30,598 nucleotides of DNA from Flavobacteriales bacterium. GTDB taxonomy: Bacteria; Bacteroidota; Bacteroidia; Flavobacteriales; PHOS-HE28. How positions within the stretch are numbered: the first letter of the stretch is position 1; each line of letters begins with the position of its first letter. Positions 7,802 to 16,207 of the stretch are shown one piece after another. Under the pieces are notes generated by a model. The model was not told the origin of the DNA. It did no database searches and saw nothing but the letters and a program-made list of their open reading frames with translations. The translations under genes were made by a program, and so were the position numbers. The stretch spans positions 1 through 30,598 of the forward strand of contig SSGN01000172.1 of assembly GCA_008016945.1 (NCBI GenBank). The letters run 5' to 3'.

Positions 7802-8818
7802 ATGTCCCTACCCGCCGATCAACTCGCACTTCTTCGTCAACTGCTCGATCGGCCACGTCGAGTGGCCGTGGTCTCGCACCACAATCCCGATGGCGATGCC
7901 GTGGGTTCCTCCATGGGGCTGGTCCACCTGCTGAAGGCGGCAGGGCATCATGCGCGCGTGGTCCTTCCCAACACCCCGGCCGATCACTTGGACTGGATGC
8001 CCGGCCGGGCCGATGTGCTGTGCCTGGACCGATCCCCCGATGCCGCGCTCTCCACCATCCGCACCAGCGACCTGGTGTTCTGCCTGGACTTCAACCGCCT
8101 GGACCGCATCGGGGGCCTGGAGGACGTGGTGCGTGCAGCACGGACCAAGGTCCTGATCGATCACCACCAGGATCCCGAGGACTTCGCCGTGGCCACCTTC
8201 TCCGACACCTCCGCCAGCAGCACCTGTCAACTGGTGGTGGATATCGCCAAGGCCTTGGGCTGGGAACCGTTCCTCGATCGCGATAGCGCAACGTGCCTGT
8301 ACACCGGCATGGTGACCGACTCAGGGTCGTTCCGGTTCCGCAGCACCACACCGCACACCATGCGCACCGCTGCGGACCTGCTGGCCCATGGGGTCGATCT
8401 CGACCTGGTGCATGGCAACCTGTCCGATACCAACTCCGAGGATCGATTGCGGTTGTTGGGCTTCACGCTGCTCGAGCGCATGACCGTGCTTCCGGCCCTG
8501 CGCACGGTCATCATCGGTCTGGGGCAGGACGACCTCAAGAAGCACGGCTTCCGCCCCGGCGATACCGAAGGCTTCGTGAATTACGGACTGTCCATCAAAG
8601 GGACCAGGCTTGCGGCGTTCTTCGTGGAACATCCGGACCTGGTGAAGATCAGCCTGCGTTCCAAAGGCGACCTTCCGGTGGATCGTTTCTTGAAGGAGCA
8701 CTTCAACGGAGGAGGGCATGTGAATGCGGCCGGAGGCCGTTCGGAGCTGCGGCTCGAGGCCGCCGTGCAACGCTTCATGTCCTTGCTGCCCGCTTTCCTC
8801 GAAGCACACCCGGCATGA
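7802..8818 (+). CDS. nrnA: Bifunctional oligoribonuclease/PAP phosphatase, NrnA-type DHH phosphoesterase
   Basis: A cytoplasmic metal-dependent phosphoesterase that degrades short oligoribonucleotides and dephosphorylates pAp. The 338-residue protein has the ordered DHH motifs: HHNPDGDAVGS with NPDGD at 28-32, CLDFN with Asp96, DHHQDP at 120-124 and TDSGSFRF. The C-terminal DHHA1 domain ends in GGGHVNAAGG near 303-312. All metal ligands expected for the family appear present. The ATG at 7802 is chosen because an ATG at 7754 lies upstream of the hairpin and inside the promoter region. Its stop overlaps the start of the GldI-like gene (ATGA), placing it first in a three-gene operon. Confidence 0.93.
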   Translation: MSLPADQLALLRQLLDRPRRVAVVSHHNPDGDAVGSSMGLVHLLKAAGHHARVVLPNTPADHLDWMPGRADVLCLDRSPDAALSTIRTSDLVFCLDFNRLDRIGGLEDVVRAARTKVLIDHHQDPEDFAVATFSDTSASSTCQLVVDIAKALGWEPFLDRDSATCLYTGMVTDSGSFRFRSTTPHTMRTAADLLAHGVDLDLVHGNLSDTNSEDRLRLLGFTLLERMTVLPALRTVIIGLGQDDLKKHGFRPGDTEGFVNYGLSIKGTRLAAFFVEHPDLVKISLRSKGDLPVDRFLKEHFNGGGHVNAAGGRSELRLEAAVQRFMSLLPAFLEAHPA

Positions 8819-9333
8819 GGTCGCTGATCCTTGTACTGCTGCTGGCCACCGCATGCGGTGGCGATGGCCGTGTGCCGGTGCGCATACAGGAGCCGGTCGC
8901 GGGGCCCGATCTGGTGAGGGAGAACAAGGAGGCCATCAAACTCGAACAGCACGACATCAAGCTCTACGCGCAACGCCATGGGCTCACCCTCTCCCCAACG
9001 GCCACCGGCGTACACTACCTGGTGCTCCGCGACCTGGAAGGCCCCACGGCCCGGCCCGAGCAATGGGCGCGGGTGAACTACCGGCTGGAGTTGATCAACG
9101 GCGAGACCGCCTATGCCACCGAGCCCGGCAGGCCCGAATCGTTCATGGTGGAGAAGGACCAGGTGGAGAGCGGATTGCACGAGGTGATCCAGTTGCTCAG
9201 CCCGGGCGATAGCGCCGTGATCGTGATCCCTTCCTACAGGGCGCACGGCCTCATCGGTGATCAGGAGCGGATCCCCATGCGCAGTACCATCATCTATCAC
9301 CTCGGGGTGGTCGCGATCACCGACCGGCCATGA
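8815..9333 (+). CDS. gldI: GldI-like FKBP-type peptidyl-prolyl isomerase lipoprotein
   Basis: A 172-residue lipoprotein with signal MRSLILVLLLATAC and lipidated Cys14. The body is an FKBP domain: GVHYLVLRDLEGPTARPEQWARVNY, then FMVEKDQVESGLHEVIQLLSPGDSAVIVIPSYRAHGL, and a closing strand IPMRSTIIYHLGVV. FKBPs catalyse cis-trans isomerisation of prolyl bonds. GldI of flavobacteria is such a lipoprotein, required for gliding and T9SS folding or stability, and is found next to an nrnA-like gene; that context is the main basis for the symbol. Gliding itself is not shown by this window. The start overlaps nrnA by four bases (ATGA) and the end overlaps the next FKBP gene the same way. Confidence 0.8.
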   Translation: MRSLILVLLLATACGGDGRVPVRIQEPVAGPDLVRENKEAIKLEQHDIKLYAQRHGLTLSPTATGVHYLVLRDLEGPTARPEQWARVNYRLELINGETAYATEPGRPESFMVEKDQVESGLHEVIQLLSPGDSAVIVIPSYRAHGLIGDQERIPMRSTIIYHLGVVAITDRP

Positions 9334-10217
9334 ACATCCGGGTCATCTTCCTGTTGGCGGTGTTGGCCCTGGTCGGATGTGAGCGTTCGCCCTATGCCGG
9401 CTATAAGCTGGTGGATGATGACGTGCACATGCGACTGCTGGTGATCGGCGATGGCGAAGCCTTACCCACCGACAGCGACTCCGTGGTGGTGCGGTTGCGC
9501 ATGGGGCGCCCGATGGAACAGGTGGGGGCCATCTTCAGCACCGAGCGCGCCTACCTGGTGAAGGATATCCGGTCCGGCGCCTTGCGCCCTGTGCTGCGCC
9601 GTTCGCATGTGGGCGACAGCCTCAGCGTGGTGGCTCCGGCCGCCGCATGGCCTTGGAGCACCTTGGCGAACAACGCGGCCATCGATGTGCCCGATACGGG
9701 TATGGTACAGGCGGAGATCCTCTTGCAAGGACTGCGCACCCCGGCCATGGTGCGTGCCGAGATGGACCGGCTGCGGCAACACGATCCGTTGGGCTACGAA
9801 CTGCGTCTCGTAGCGGCCTGGGTGGAGCGCTCGAAGCTTCCTTTGGTGCAGTGGGGTACCAGCGATGTGTACTACCACATCGCGGGCCAGGCCGTGGACA
9901 CCAACGGGGTCGTGGTGGGCGATGAGGTCACCATATCCTACAAGGGTTCGCGTCTCGAGGACGGGCAGGTGTTCGATGATACGCGCCGCAATGGGGCGCC
10001 GCTCACCTTCATCTACGGCGATAGGGATCAGGTGATCAACGGACTGGAGGTGGCCATCCAGCTCCTGCGCGAAGGGCAGGAAGGCACGTTCATCTTACCG
10101 AGCCTGTATGCCTTCGGCACGAAGGGCATCCCCGGGGTGCTCGAGCCCGACATGCCGGTGGTGTATACCGTGCGCCTGGAGAAGGTCGTACGCGCCAAGG
10201 GCGTTCAGTTGCGCTAA
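9330..10217 (+). CDS. Second FKBP-type peptidyl-prolyl isomerase lipoprotein
   Basis: A 295-residue protein with signal MNIRVIFLLAVLALVGC and lipidated Cys17. The N-terminal ~190 residues contain a degenerate FKBP-like half (DSDSVVVRLRMGRPM, SHVGDSLSVVAPAAAWPW). The C-terminal ~110 residues form a clearer FKBP domain: VVGDEVTISYKGSRLEDGQVFDDT, PLTFIYGDRDQVINGLEVAIQLLREGQEGTFILPSLYAFG, then PVVYTVRLEKV. It probably assists folding of exported proteins in the periplasm together with the GldI-like partner. It overlaps that gene by an ATGA and its 3' end overlaps the convergent RsmI-like gene by four bases. The double-FKBP layout looks like duplication with decay of the first copy. Confidence 0.87.
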   Translation: MNIRVIFLLAVLALVGCERSPYAGYKLVDDDVHMRLLVIGDGEALPTDSDSVVVRLRMGRPMEQVGAIFSTERAYLVKDIRSGALRPVLRRSHVGDSLSVVAPAAAWPWSTLANNAAIDVPDTGMVQAEILLQGLRTPAMVRAEMDRLRQHDPLGYELRLVAAWVERSKLPLVQWGTSDVYYHIAGQAVDTNGVVVGDEVTISYKGSRLEDGQVFDDTRRNGAPLTFIYGDRDQVINGLEVAIQLLREGQEGTFILPSLYAFGTKGIPGVLEPDMPVVYTVRLEKVVRAKGVQLR

Positions 10218-10942
10218 CGTGCGCTGGTGCCGAGGATGAAGACAGCCGGTCGTTTGCCCAGCTCCGGGACACGCGATCGCCAGGCGACGATGGAGCGTGT
10301 CGCGATGGATCCACCCGGTTGCGTGAGGTCGATGGCGATCGTCAACAACGTATTCGGTGAACAGCTCTCCACGAGGTCCTTCACCAACGCATCGTTGCGA
10401 TAGGGTGTTTCGATGAACAACTGGGCCGCGCCGGTGCGTTGGGCATCGCCGTCGATGCGTTTGATCGCGGCCTTGCGCTCCGCGGGTTTCACCGGCAGGT
10501 AGCCGTGGAAGGTGAAGCGCTGCCCGTTGAGGCCGGAGGCGGCCAGCGCCAGGAAGAGCGAGCTGGGGCCGATCATCGGCACCACGGTGATGCTGGCGCG
10601 ATGTGCGGCGCCGACGAGCAACGCGCCTGGATCGGCGATGCCCGGCATGCCGGCCTCGCTCACGATGGCCGCATCGCGGCCGCCCTTCATCATCGCGATC
10701 AGGCCATCGGCTTCGCGTGGCGTGGTGTCCTTGTCCAGCCGATGGATCTCCAGCGAAGGCAGGCTGATGGTGGGCACCATGCGCCGGATCATCTGGCGCG
10801 CGGTCTTCTCGTGTTCCGCGAAATACAGGTCGATGCGAGCGACGGCCGCGATGTTCTCGGGCGGCAGTTGCTCCACACCACCGCTATCGCCCAACCACAC
10901 GGGTAACAGGTGGAGCGTGCCATATCCCTCAGCGGCGGACAT
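10214..10942 (-). CDS. RsmI-like SAM-dependent methyltransferase (tetrapyrrole methylase fold)
   Basis: A 242-residue protein resembling the short Bacteroidota form of the RsmI family, whose founding member 2'-O-methylates C1402 of 16S rRNA. Visible are EHEKTARQMIRRM, the SAM-pocket segment AAIVSEAGMPGIADPGALLV, the VVPMIGPSSLFLALAASGLNGQRFTFHGYLPVK block and LFIETPYRNDALVKDLV. The family-typical start (LYLIPTPIG-like) appears as TLHLLPVWLGD. Whether it modifies rRNA as RsmI does, or another substrate, is open. It overlaps the end of the phosphatase gene by 14 bases, so the two are almost certainly co-transcribed; its 3' end overlaps the convergent FKBP gene by four bases. Confidence 0.88.
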   Translation of the reverse strand: MSAAEGYGTLHLLPVWLGDSGGVEQLPPENIAAVARIDLYFAEHEKTARQMIRRMVPTISLPSLEIHRLDKDTTPREADGLIAMMKGGRDAAIVSEAGMPGIADPGALLVGAAHRASITVVPMIGPSSLFLALAASGLNGQRFTFHGYLPVKPAERKAAIKRIDGDAQRTGAAQLFIETPYRNDALVKDLVESCSPNTLLTIAIDLTQPGGSIATRSIVAWRSRVPELGKRPAVFILGTSAR

Positions 10943-11387
10943 CCTCGATCAGGTTGCGGCACGCCACGGTGAGCATCTCGTACACCTCCACGAACCCTTC
11001 GTCGCCACCGAAGTAGGGGTCGGGAACTTCGCGCAACGGATGTGCTGGTGCGTAGTCCATCACCAGGCGGGCCTTCTTCGCCAACTCGTGCGAAGTGGCC
11101 ACCTGCCGCATGTTCCGTAGGTTACTCGCATCCATGGCCAGCAACAGGTCGAACTCCTCGAAGTCCGATGCGCGCAGATGGCGAGCGCGCAGATCGCTGA
11201 TGTCGATGCCGTGTTCGCGCATGGTCCGCATCGCACGCTTGTCCGGCTGTTCGCCCACGTGGTAGTCGCCGGTGCCCGCGGAATCGGTACGCCAATCCAA
11301 GCCCTGGTCGGCGATCATGTGGCGCAGGATGCCTTCGGCCATCGGCGATCGGCAGATGTTGCCCAGGCAAACGAGGAGGATCTTCAT
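10929..11387 (-). CDS. Low-molecular-weight protein-tyrosine phosphatase
   Basis: A 152-residue protein with the LMW-PTP signature at the very N-terminus: VCLGNICRSP, where Cys7 is the nucleophile and Arg13-Ser14 complete C-x5-R-S. The general acid Asp123 is in VPDPYFGG near the C-terminus. These cytoplasmic enzymes remove phosphate from tyrosine residues and in some bacteria control capsule or exopolysaccharide kinases, but no such kinase is seen here. The ATG at 11387 gives the canonical MKILLVCLGN start. A CATCTTCG box ends four bases before it. It lies between dnaA and the RsmI-like gene, with the dnaA terminator upstream. Confidence 0.95.
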   Translation of the reverse strand: MKILLVCLGNICRSPMAEGILRHMIADQGLDWRTDSAGTGDYHVGEQPDKRAMRTMREHGIDISDLRARHLRASDFEEFDLLLAMDASNLRNMRQVATSHELAKKARLVMDYAPAHPLREVPDPYFGGDEGFVEVYEMLTVACRNLIEDVRR

Positions 11388-11391
11388 GGCG

Positions 11392-11399
11392 CGAAGATG
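11392..11399 (-). promoter_or_regulatory. Putative -7 box directly before the phosphatase start
   Basis: The minus strand reads CATCTTCG, two bases off TAnnTTTG, with only CGCC between it and the ATG. If used, the mRNA would be leaderless or nearly so. Confidence 0.35.
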
Positions 11400-11406
11400 C
11401 GGAAAT

Positions 11407-11437
11407 GCGAAAGCCTCCGGACATCGGAGGCTTTCGC
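11407..11437 (-). terminator. Terminator after dnaA
   Basis: A perfect 13-bp stem (11407-11419 with 11425-11437, loop of five) lies 18 bases after the dnaA stop on the minus strand. The trailing sequence ATTTCC is only weakly T-rich. Confidence 0.7.
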
Positions 11438-11454
11438 AGGGTTACCATTGGGTC

Positions 11455-12885
11455 TCAGTGGATGCTCAACTTCTTCTCGAGGTCTTCGAGGTAGCCGCGG
11501 AACTGCTTATCCGTCTCTTGCAGGTTGTTCACGGTGCGGCAGGCATGCAATACGGTGGCGTGGTCCTTGCCGCCGCAGTGTGCGCCGATGTTGGCCAGTG
11601 AGCTCTTCGTCATCTTCTTGGCGAAGTACATCGCGATCTGGCGGGCTTGCACCACTTCGCGCTTACGGGTCTTGCTCTTCAGCAGTTCGATCGGCAGGTC
11701 GAAGTAATCGCACACCACTTTCTGGATGTAGTCGATGCTCACCTCGCGCGCCGTGTTCTTCACGAACTTGTCGATCATCTGCTTGGCGAGATCGAGCGTC
11801 ACGGCCTTCTTGTTCAACGAGCTCTGCGCGATCAAGCTGATCATGGCACCTTCGAGCTCGCGGATGTTGGTGGTGATGCTGTACGCCAGGTATTCCACCA
11901 CCTCCTTGGGCAGGTCGATGCCCTCGGCGTACATCTTCTTCTCCAGGATGGCGATCCGGGTCTCCAGTCCAGGGGTCTGCAGGTCGGCGCTCAGGCCCCA
12001 CTTGAAGCGGGAGAGCAGGCGTTGCTCCATGCCGGCCATCTCCACCGGTGCCTTGTCGCTGGTGATCACTAACTGCTTGCCGCTTTGGTGCAGCGCATTG
12101 AACACGTGGAAGAACACGTCCTGGGTCTTCTCCTTGCCGGCGAGGAACTGCACATCGTCGATGATGAGCACATCCATCATCTGGTAGAACTGCGTGAAGT
12201 CGCCCACGGTGTTGTTCTTCACCGCTTCGATGAATTGCTGGGTGAACTTCTCGGCCGGGACGTACAGGATGGTCTTGTCCGGATGGTTCTTCTTGATCTC
12301 GATGCCGATCGCATGGGCCAGGTGGGTCTTACCCAGTCCAACGCCGCCGTAGAGCAGCAACGGATTGAAGGCGGTGCCTCCGGGCTTCTGGGCCACGGCA
12401 TAACCGGCACTGCGGGCCAATCGGTTGCAGTCCCCTTCGATGAAGGTATCGAAGGAGTAGTTGGCGTTGAGATGGCTTTCGACCTTGATCTTGCGCAGGC
12501 CGGGAATGATGAAGGGGTTCTTGATGGGGCTGTTGGCCACATCGATCGGGAGCGAAACCGCGGGGTTCTTCACCTCACGGGCATGGCTCGTCGGCATCTT
12601 CACCGTATACGGGTTGGCATTCTGGAAGCCGTTCTCCATGATGATGGAATACTCCAGACGCCCTTCGGTACCCAATTCTTTCTTGATGATCTTCTTGAGG
12701 AGGCCGATGTAATGTTCCTCCAGCCACTCGTAGAAGAACTGCGACGGAACCTGGATGGTCAGTACACTGTCTTGCAATCGCAGGGCCTTGATCGGGTCGA
12801 ACCAGGTCTTGAAGCTCTGCTCGCTTACGTTGTCCTTGATCACTTCCAGGCACCTGTCCCAGATCTTCTCATGGTCCTTCTTCAT
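11455..12885 (-). CDS. dnaA: Chromosomal replication initiator DnaA
   Basis: A 476-residue AAA+ ATPase that binds DnaA boxes at oriC and melts the origin. Domain I is at 1-80 (IWDRCLEVIKDNVSEQSFKTWF), a linker covers ~85-135, and the AAA+ core has Walker A GGVGLGKT at 180-187 and Walker B LIIDDVQFLAGKEKTQ from 240. Domain IV carries the DNA-binding signature GGKDHATVLHACRTV at 438-452. All key residues are present and length is normal. A promoter (TTG, 19 bases, CATATTTG) lies upstream at 12976-13005, and a hairpin terminator follows. I saw no cluster of DnaA boxes nearby, so the origin is probably not in this window. Confidence 0.98.
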   Translation of the reverse strand: MKKDHEKIWDRCLEVIKDNVSEQSFKTWFDPIKALRLQDSVLTIQVPSQFFYEWLEEHYIGLLKKIIKKELGTEGRLEYSIIMENGFQNANPYTVKMPTSHAREVKNPAVSLPIDVANSPIKNPFIIPGLRKIKVESHLNANYSFDTFIEGDCNRLARSAGYAVAQKPGGTAFNPLLLYGGVGLGKTHLAHAIGIEIKKNHPDKTILYVPAEKFTQQFIEAVKNNTVGDFTQFYQMMDVLIIDDVQFLAGKEKTQDVFFHVFNALHQSGKQLVITSDKAPVEMAGMEQRLLSRFKWGLSADLQTPGLETRIAILEKKMYAEGIDLPKEVVEYLAYSITTNIRELEGAMISLIAQSSLNKKAVTLDLAKQMIDKFVKNTAREVSIDYIQKVVCDYFDLPIELLKSKTRKREVVQARQIAMYFAKKMTKSSLANIGAHCGGKDHATVLHACRTVNNLQETDKQFRGYLEDLEKKLSIH

Positions 12886-13274
12886 GGATGGGTCTGAGAG
12901 TTAATGGGTGGTACCTTGTTGATGCTCGCGTGGGCGTCCGTGCGTGTAGTGCAACTGGTGCGTCCAACGAGGGGGCAAATATGGACCACACAAAGTGAAA
13001 AACAAAAGCGCCGGACACTTGCAATTGACGAAAATTTCACTTCTGCTGTTCTTGAGTGGTCGATCGCCGCAACCCTTGTCCGATGCGGGTTTGCCAGTAA
13101 TGCGCGGATCTTGTATGTTCCCGCAGAACGGATGACTTCGTGGGTGTTTCCACCGCTCTTGCGGTACGCGATGTCCATGGGTTCTAAGCGTACGGAAAGG
13201 TACGACCTCGGCAGCGCTTGGCAATGCTTCTCCACCAGGTACGGGGAAGGGGTGCGACGGGCTATCTTCCGGCC
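12886..13274. other. Divergent intergenic region between dnaA and the thioesterase gene
   Basis: A 389-base gap. Its dnaA-proximal half holds the dnaA promoter and an AT-rich patch at 12975-13045. No DnaA-box cluster (TTATCCACA-like) was seen. A plus-strand frame runs through it, but its translation has no domain-like character and clashes with the promoter, so no gene is called. From 13050 to 13260 I see nothing specific. Confidence 0.5.
12976..13005 (-). promoter_or_regulatory. dnaA promoter
   Basis: On the minus strand a TTG (13003-13005) is followed after exactly 19 bases by CATATTTG (12976-12983), one mismatch from the Bacteroidota -33/-7 consensus TTG-N19-TAnnTTTG. The predicted leader is roughly 85 bases. 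Confidence 0.65.
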
Positions 13275-13691
13275 ATGTTCAGTCACGAGACACAGGTGCG
13301 GGTACGCTATGGGGAGACGGACCAGATGGGCTATGTGTACTATGGCGATTACGCCGAATACTTCGAGGTGGGGCGTGTGGAGGCGTTGCGAAGCCTTGGT
13401 TTTCCGTACCGCCGCTTGGAGGAGGAGGGGGTGATGCTTCCCGTCCGCGACCTGCACACCACCTATCACCATCCGGCGCGGTACGATGATCTGCTCACCA
13501 TCCGTACCACCATCGTGGGCCTTCCAACGGTGCGCATCGTGTTCGGCTACGAGGTGCGCAACGTGGAGGGTGTGTTGCTTTGCGAGGCGAGCACCACCCT
13601 GGTGTTCGTGGACCGTTCCACGATGCGGCCGCGTCGGGCCCCGGAGCCACTGGTGGCCGCGCTGGCCGCGCTCCGTTCGGTTCAGGGGTGA
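13275..13691 (+). CDS. Acyl-CoA thioesterase, YbgC/4-hydroxybenzoyl-CoA type hotdog fold
   Basis: A 138-residue single hotdog-domain protein. The N-terminal motif VRYGETDQMGYVYYGDYAEYFEVGR contains Asp16, the catalytic acid position of the YbgC/4HBT group, followed by the hotdog helix. The strands LPVRDLHTTYHHPARYDDLLTIRT and VFGYEVRNVEGVLLCEASTTLVFVD complete the fold. It probably hydrolyses acyl-CoA thioesters in the cytoplasm; the substrate cannot be told from sequence. The ATG at 13275 is preferred over 13218 because the family begins just before this motif. A TATCTTCC box ends four bases before the ATG. Its 3' end overlaps the convergent YigZ-family gene by 10 bases. Confidence 0.93.
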   Translation: MFSHETQVRVRYGETDQMGYVYYGDYAEYFEVGRVEALRSLGFPYRRLEEEGVMLPVRDLHTTYHHPARYDDLLTIRTTIVGLPTVRIVFGYEVRNVEGVLLCEASTTLVFVDRSTMRPRRAPEPLVAALAALRSVQG

Positions 13692-14281
13692 TCCACCACG
13701 ATACCCCACAAGGCCCATTTGGGCTGCAGCGTGGGCAACAGGCCCTTCGGTAGTTCGATGGTGGCCGTGCAGTAGGTGGTGAAGGTGCTCTCCACGATGC
13801 GCCCACCCAGGGCCATCACCTCGGTCTTCAGCCCATCGTATCGGTCGTAACCGCAGGTGACGGTACAACGTTCCATCACCACGCGCTCCACGATCACTGC
13901 CGCCTCCAGTGCGAGCCGCGCCGCTTCACCATAGGCTTGGATCAATCCTGGTTTCCCGAGCAGGGTGCCACCGAAATAGCGCACCACCGCCACCCCGCAG
14001 TAGGTAAGGTCCAACGAACGGATCCGCCGAAGGATCGGAAGTCCGGCTGTACCGCTGGGCTCGCCATCATCATGGGCACGGTGGCGCGCACCGCCATCGC
14101 CCAGCACCCAGGCATAGCATACATGCCGCGATGCGGGATGCTCGTTGCTGAACCGATCGGTGATCCGCTTGAACTCCACCTCATCGGCCACGTTGAACGC
14201 GCGTGCGATGAACTTGCTGGCCAGTTCGCGGTACACGCCTTCGCTGGTGCCTTCGACGGTGCGGTATCGATCCGTGCTCAT
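13682..14281 (-). CDS. YigZ/IMPACT family protein
   Basis: A 199-residue protein with the UPF0029/IMPACT N-terminal domain: KFIARAFNV near 23-31, HPASRHVCYAWVLG, the hallmark DDGEPSGTAGLPIL, and CGVAVVRYFGGTLLGKPGLIQAYGEAA. The C-terminal ~65 residues form the DUF1949-like ferredoxin fold (MERCTVTCGYDRYDGLKTEVMALGGRIVES). E. coli YigZ and eukaryotic IMPACT are structurally known; IMPACT influences translation control, but the bacterial role is unsettled. The ATG at 14281 gives the typical length and overlaps the upstream EamA gene by ATGA. It is last of the ribD, EamA, YigZ operon. Confidence 0.92.
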   Translation of the reverse strand: MSTDRYRTVEGTSEGVYRELASKFIARAFNVADEVEFKRITDRFSNEHPASRHVCYAWVLGDGGARHRAHDDGEPSGTAGLPILRRIRSLDLTYCGVAVVRYFGGTLLGKPGLIQAYGEAARLALEAAVIVERVVMERCTVTCGYDRYDGLKTEVMALGGRIVESTFTTYCTATIELPKGLLPTLQPKWALWGIVVDHP

Positions 14282-15135
14282 GTGGTGGCGCTCATGATCA
14301 ACGAGAGTGAGGCAAGGCACAACAGGATCCCGCTCCATTGCCGTGCGGAGAGCCGCTCTTTGAAGAGGATAATGCCGGCGGCCGTGGCGATGAGGATGGC
14401 CAGGATGTTCATCACCGGGAAGATGACGGCGGCGGGGTGGGTGCCAGCGTTCAGTGCGTGCACCAAGAGCACCAACGATGCGTAGTTGACCATGCCCAAC
14501 ACCACCCCGCCGATCCAGGTGCGGGTCTGGCGAAGCGCCCCGTGCTCGCGACGAACCAACAGCAGCAGCACGCTCACCACGGTGGATGCACCGAAACACA
14601 GGGTGGGTAGGATGGCCGCGACCTCGCCTTGGGCCAGGGTCCGTTGGGTGTAGGTGAAGCCGATGTCCGCCGCGCCGCTGCATAGGAACAGGAGCATCGG
14701 AAGGAGCCACTGTCCTTGACCCGCTCCGTTGTTCTGCCCAGTAGCGGTGGTGAGCACCAGCCCGATCAGCGCCAAGGCGATCCCCACAACGGTGATCGGT
14801 TCGATCCGTTCGTGGAAGAGGAGGAGGGTGCCGGTGATGGTGAGCACCAGGCTCATCCGTCCGGCGATGGTGGTGCGTGCGGCACCGGCACGTTGGGCGG
14901 AAAGTCCAGCGAGGGTGAAGATGAGCACGAACAAGATCCCGATCAAGGACGCGGGCAACAGCAGGTCATTCGCGTCGTTGAGGCGCCCTGTCGGTGCCGC
15001 GATCAAGCCACAGGCGAAGGCCACGGTGTAGTTCACCGCGATCGCTGGAAGCAGGGCCACACGGTACCGCTCGAAGTAGCGGAACAGGATGGCGAACGCC
15101 GCTACGCACAACGCCGCCAACGTTACCAGTCCCAT
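14278..15135 (-). CDS. EamA/DMT-superfamily inner-membrane transporter
   Basis: A 285-residue integral membrane protein with about nine to ten hydrophobic segments, including VTLAALCVAAFAILFRYF, LIGILFVLIFTLAGLSA, VVGIALALIGLVLTTA and ILAILIATAAGIILF, typical of two tandem EamA units. The segments just before FHERIEPITVVGIALALIG and ILFKERLSARQWSGILLCLA carry the conserved E-R of EamA repeats. It likely exports a small metabolite; the substrate is unknown. The ATG at 15135 is chosen because longer frames add a hydrophilic, low-complexity N-terminus that overlaps ribD. It still overlaps the end of ribD by 13 bases and overlaps YigZ by ATGA, so translation of the three is probably coupled. Confidence 0.88.
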   Translation of the reverse strand: MGLVTLAALCVAAFAILFRYFERYRVALLPAIAVNYTVAFACGLIAAPTGRLNDANDLLLPASLIGILFVLIFTLAGLSAQRAGAARTTIAGRMSLVLTITGTLLLFHERIEPITVVGIALALIGLVLTTATGQNNGAGQGQWLLPMLLFLCSGAADIGFTYTQRTLAQGEVAAILPTLCFGASTVVSVLLLLVRREHGALRQTRTWIGGVVLGMVNYASLVLLVHALNAGTHPAAVIFPVMNILAILIATAAGIILFKERLSARQWSGILLCLASLSLIMSATT

Positions 15136-16196
15136 GTGCCGTGAAGCGTTCCGTTCGTATACAAGGCGATGTGGTCCCCTCCGCACCAGTTCTCCAGCGC
15201 GGGCGCACGTTCCAGTACAGGAGCGGGTGTTCCGGTGCCCAACGAGCGTTCTCCCGTGATCACACGAGCCTCGTCCCACAGACCGGATGCGATGAACTGG
15301 CCGATCAGCGTTGCGCCACCTTCCACGAGCACCGAGCGTATGTCCCGTTGGTGCAGTGCAGCGAGGATCGCCCGGATCGGGTCTTCGTGCGGATGTGTCC
15401 GCACTTGTTCTAGCCGCAGCGATGGGCGCGTGGATCCCGTGAAGAGCAGGGTAGGGCCACCATCGGCGTACAGCGTGCTGGTGTCCGGAGTGATCCCCCC
15501 TCGATCCAACACGATGCGCAACGGCTGCCTGCCGTGGACATGGCGTACCGTGAGGGATGGGTCATCATTCAGCACGGTGCGGCTGCCAACGAGGATGGCT
15601 TGTTCCTCCGTTCGCCAACGGTGTACAAGCACATCGGTGGTGGGGGATGAGATGCGCTGCACGCCACGTGCGGTGCGGGGATGTTGGTCCAGGAGGCCAT
15701 CCTGGGACCGGGCCCATTTCAGCACGATGTAGGGGCGGCCCTTTTCCAAGGAAGTGAGGAAGCGGCGCTGGGCCCAACGGCATTCGTGCTCCAAGAGCCC
15801 TTCGATCACGGCGGCACCGGCGTTCATCAGCTTAGCGATCCCGGCACCGGCCACCTGTGGGTGCGGGTCGCGCTGCCCCACTACCACGTGGTTCACGCCC
15901 CGCTTGATCAACAGGTCGGCACAGGGCGGTGTGCGTCCGTGGTGTGCACAGGGCTCCAGGTTCACATACATCACGGCATCGTGCGGTACAGGCGCATCAC
16001 CGAAGGCACGCAGGCATTCCACCTCGGCGTGGCCACTTCCCGGCACCTTGTGCCAGCCCTCCGCAAGCACCCGGTCGCCCTGCACCAACACCGCCCCCAC
16101 CATGGGGTTCGGTGCGGCGGATGCCGCGCCCAGGCGGGCCAGCTCCAGACATCGGCGCATCCAGTGTTCGTGCTGTGGTCGTTGGTCCGTGAACAT
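15123..16196 (-). CDS. ribD: Bifunctional riboflavin biosynthesis protein RibD
   Basis: Carries out two consecutive steps of riboflavin synthesis: deamination of the pyrimidine from GTP cyclohydrolase II, then reduction of its ribosyl side chain with NADPH. The N-terminal deaminase (1-145) has the zinc motif GHAEVE with His56 and Glu58 plus PCAHHGRTPPC with Cys83 and Cys92. The C-terminal reductase includes RPYIVLKWARSQDGLL, ILVGSRTVLNDDPSLTVR and SVLVEGGATLIGQF. At 357 residues the length is normal. Other rib genes are not in the window. It is divergent from prmC and heads the ribD-EamA-YigZ operon. Confidence 0.97.
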   Translation of the reverse strand: MFTDQRPQHEHWMRRCLELARLGAASAAPNPMVGAVLVQGDRVLAEGWHKVPGSGHAEVECLRAFGDAPVPHDAVMYVNLEPCAHHGRTPPCADLLIKRGVNHVVVGQRDPHPQVAGAGIAKLMNAGAAVIEGLLEHECRWAQRRFLTSLEKGRPYIVLKWARSQDGLLDQHPRTARGVQRISSPTTDVLVHRWRTEEQAILVGSRTVLNDDPSLTVRHVHGRQPLRIVLDRGGITPDTSTLYADGGPTLLFTGSTRPSLRLEQVRTHPHEDPIRAILAALHQRDIRSVLVEGGATLIGQFIASGLWDEARVITGERSLGTGTPAPVLERAPALENWCGGDHIALYTNGTLHGTWDW

Positions 16197-16207
16197 CGCT
16201 CAGGCCG

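Noticed and set aside
12886..13274. Possible oriC next to dnaA
   Set aside because: There is an AT-rich patch but no cluster of DnaA-box-like sequences; it is explained by the dnaA promoter.
12904..13434. Plus-strand open frame across the dnaA promoter
   Set aside because: The translation has no domain or signal character and overlaps both the promoter and the thioesterase gene in another frame.
14278..15279. EamA start at 15279
   Set aside because: The added 48 residues are polar, Arg-rich and lie inside the ribD coding sequence; the ATG at 15135 starts directly at the first membrane segment.
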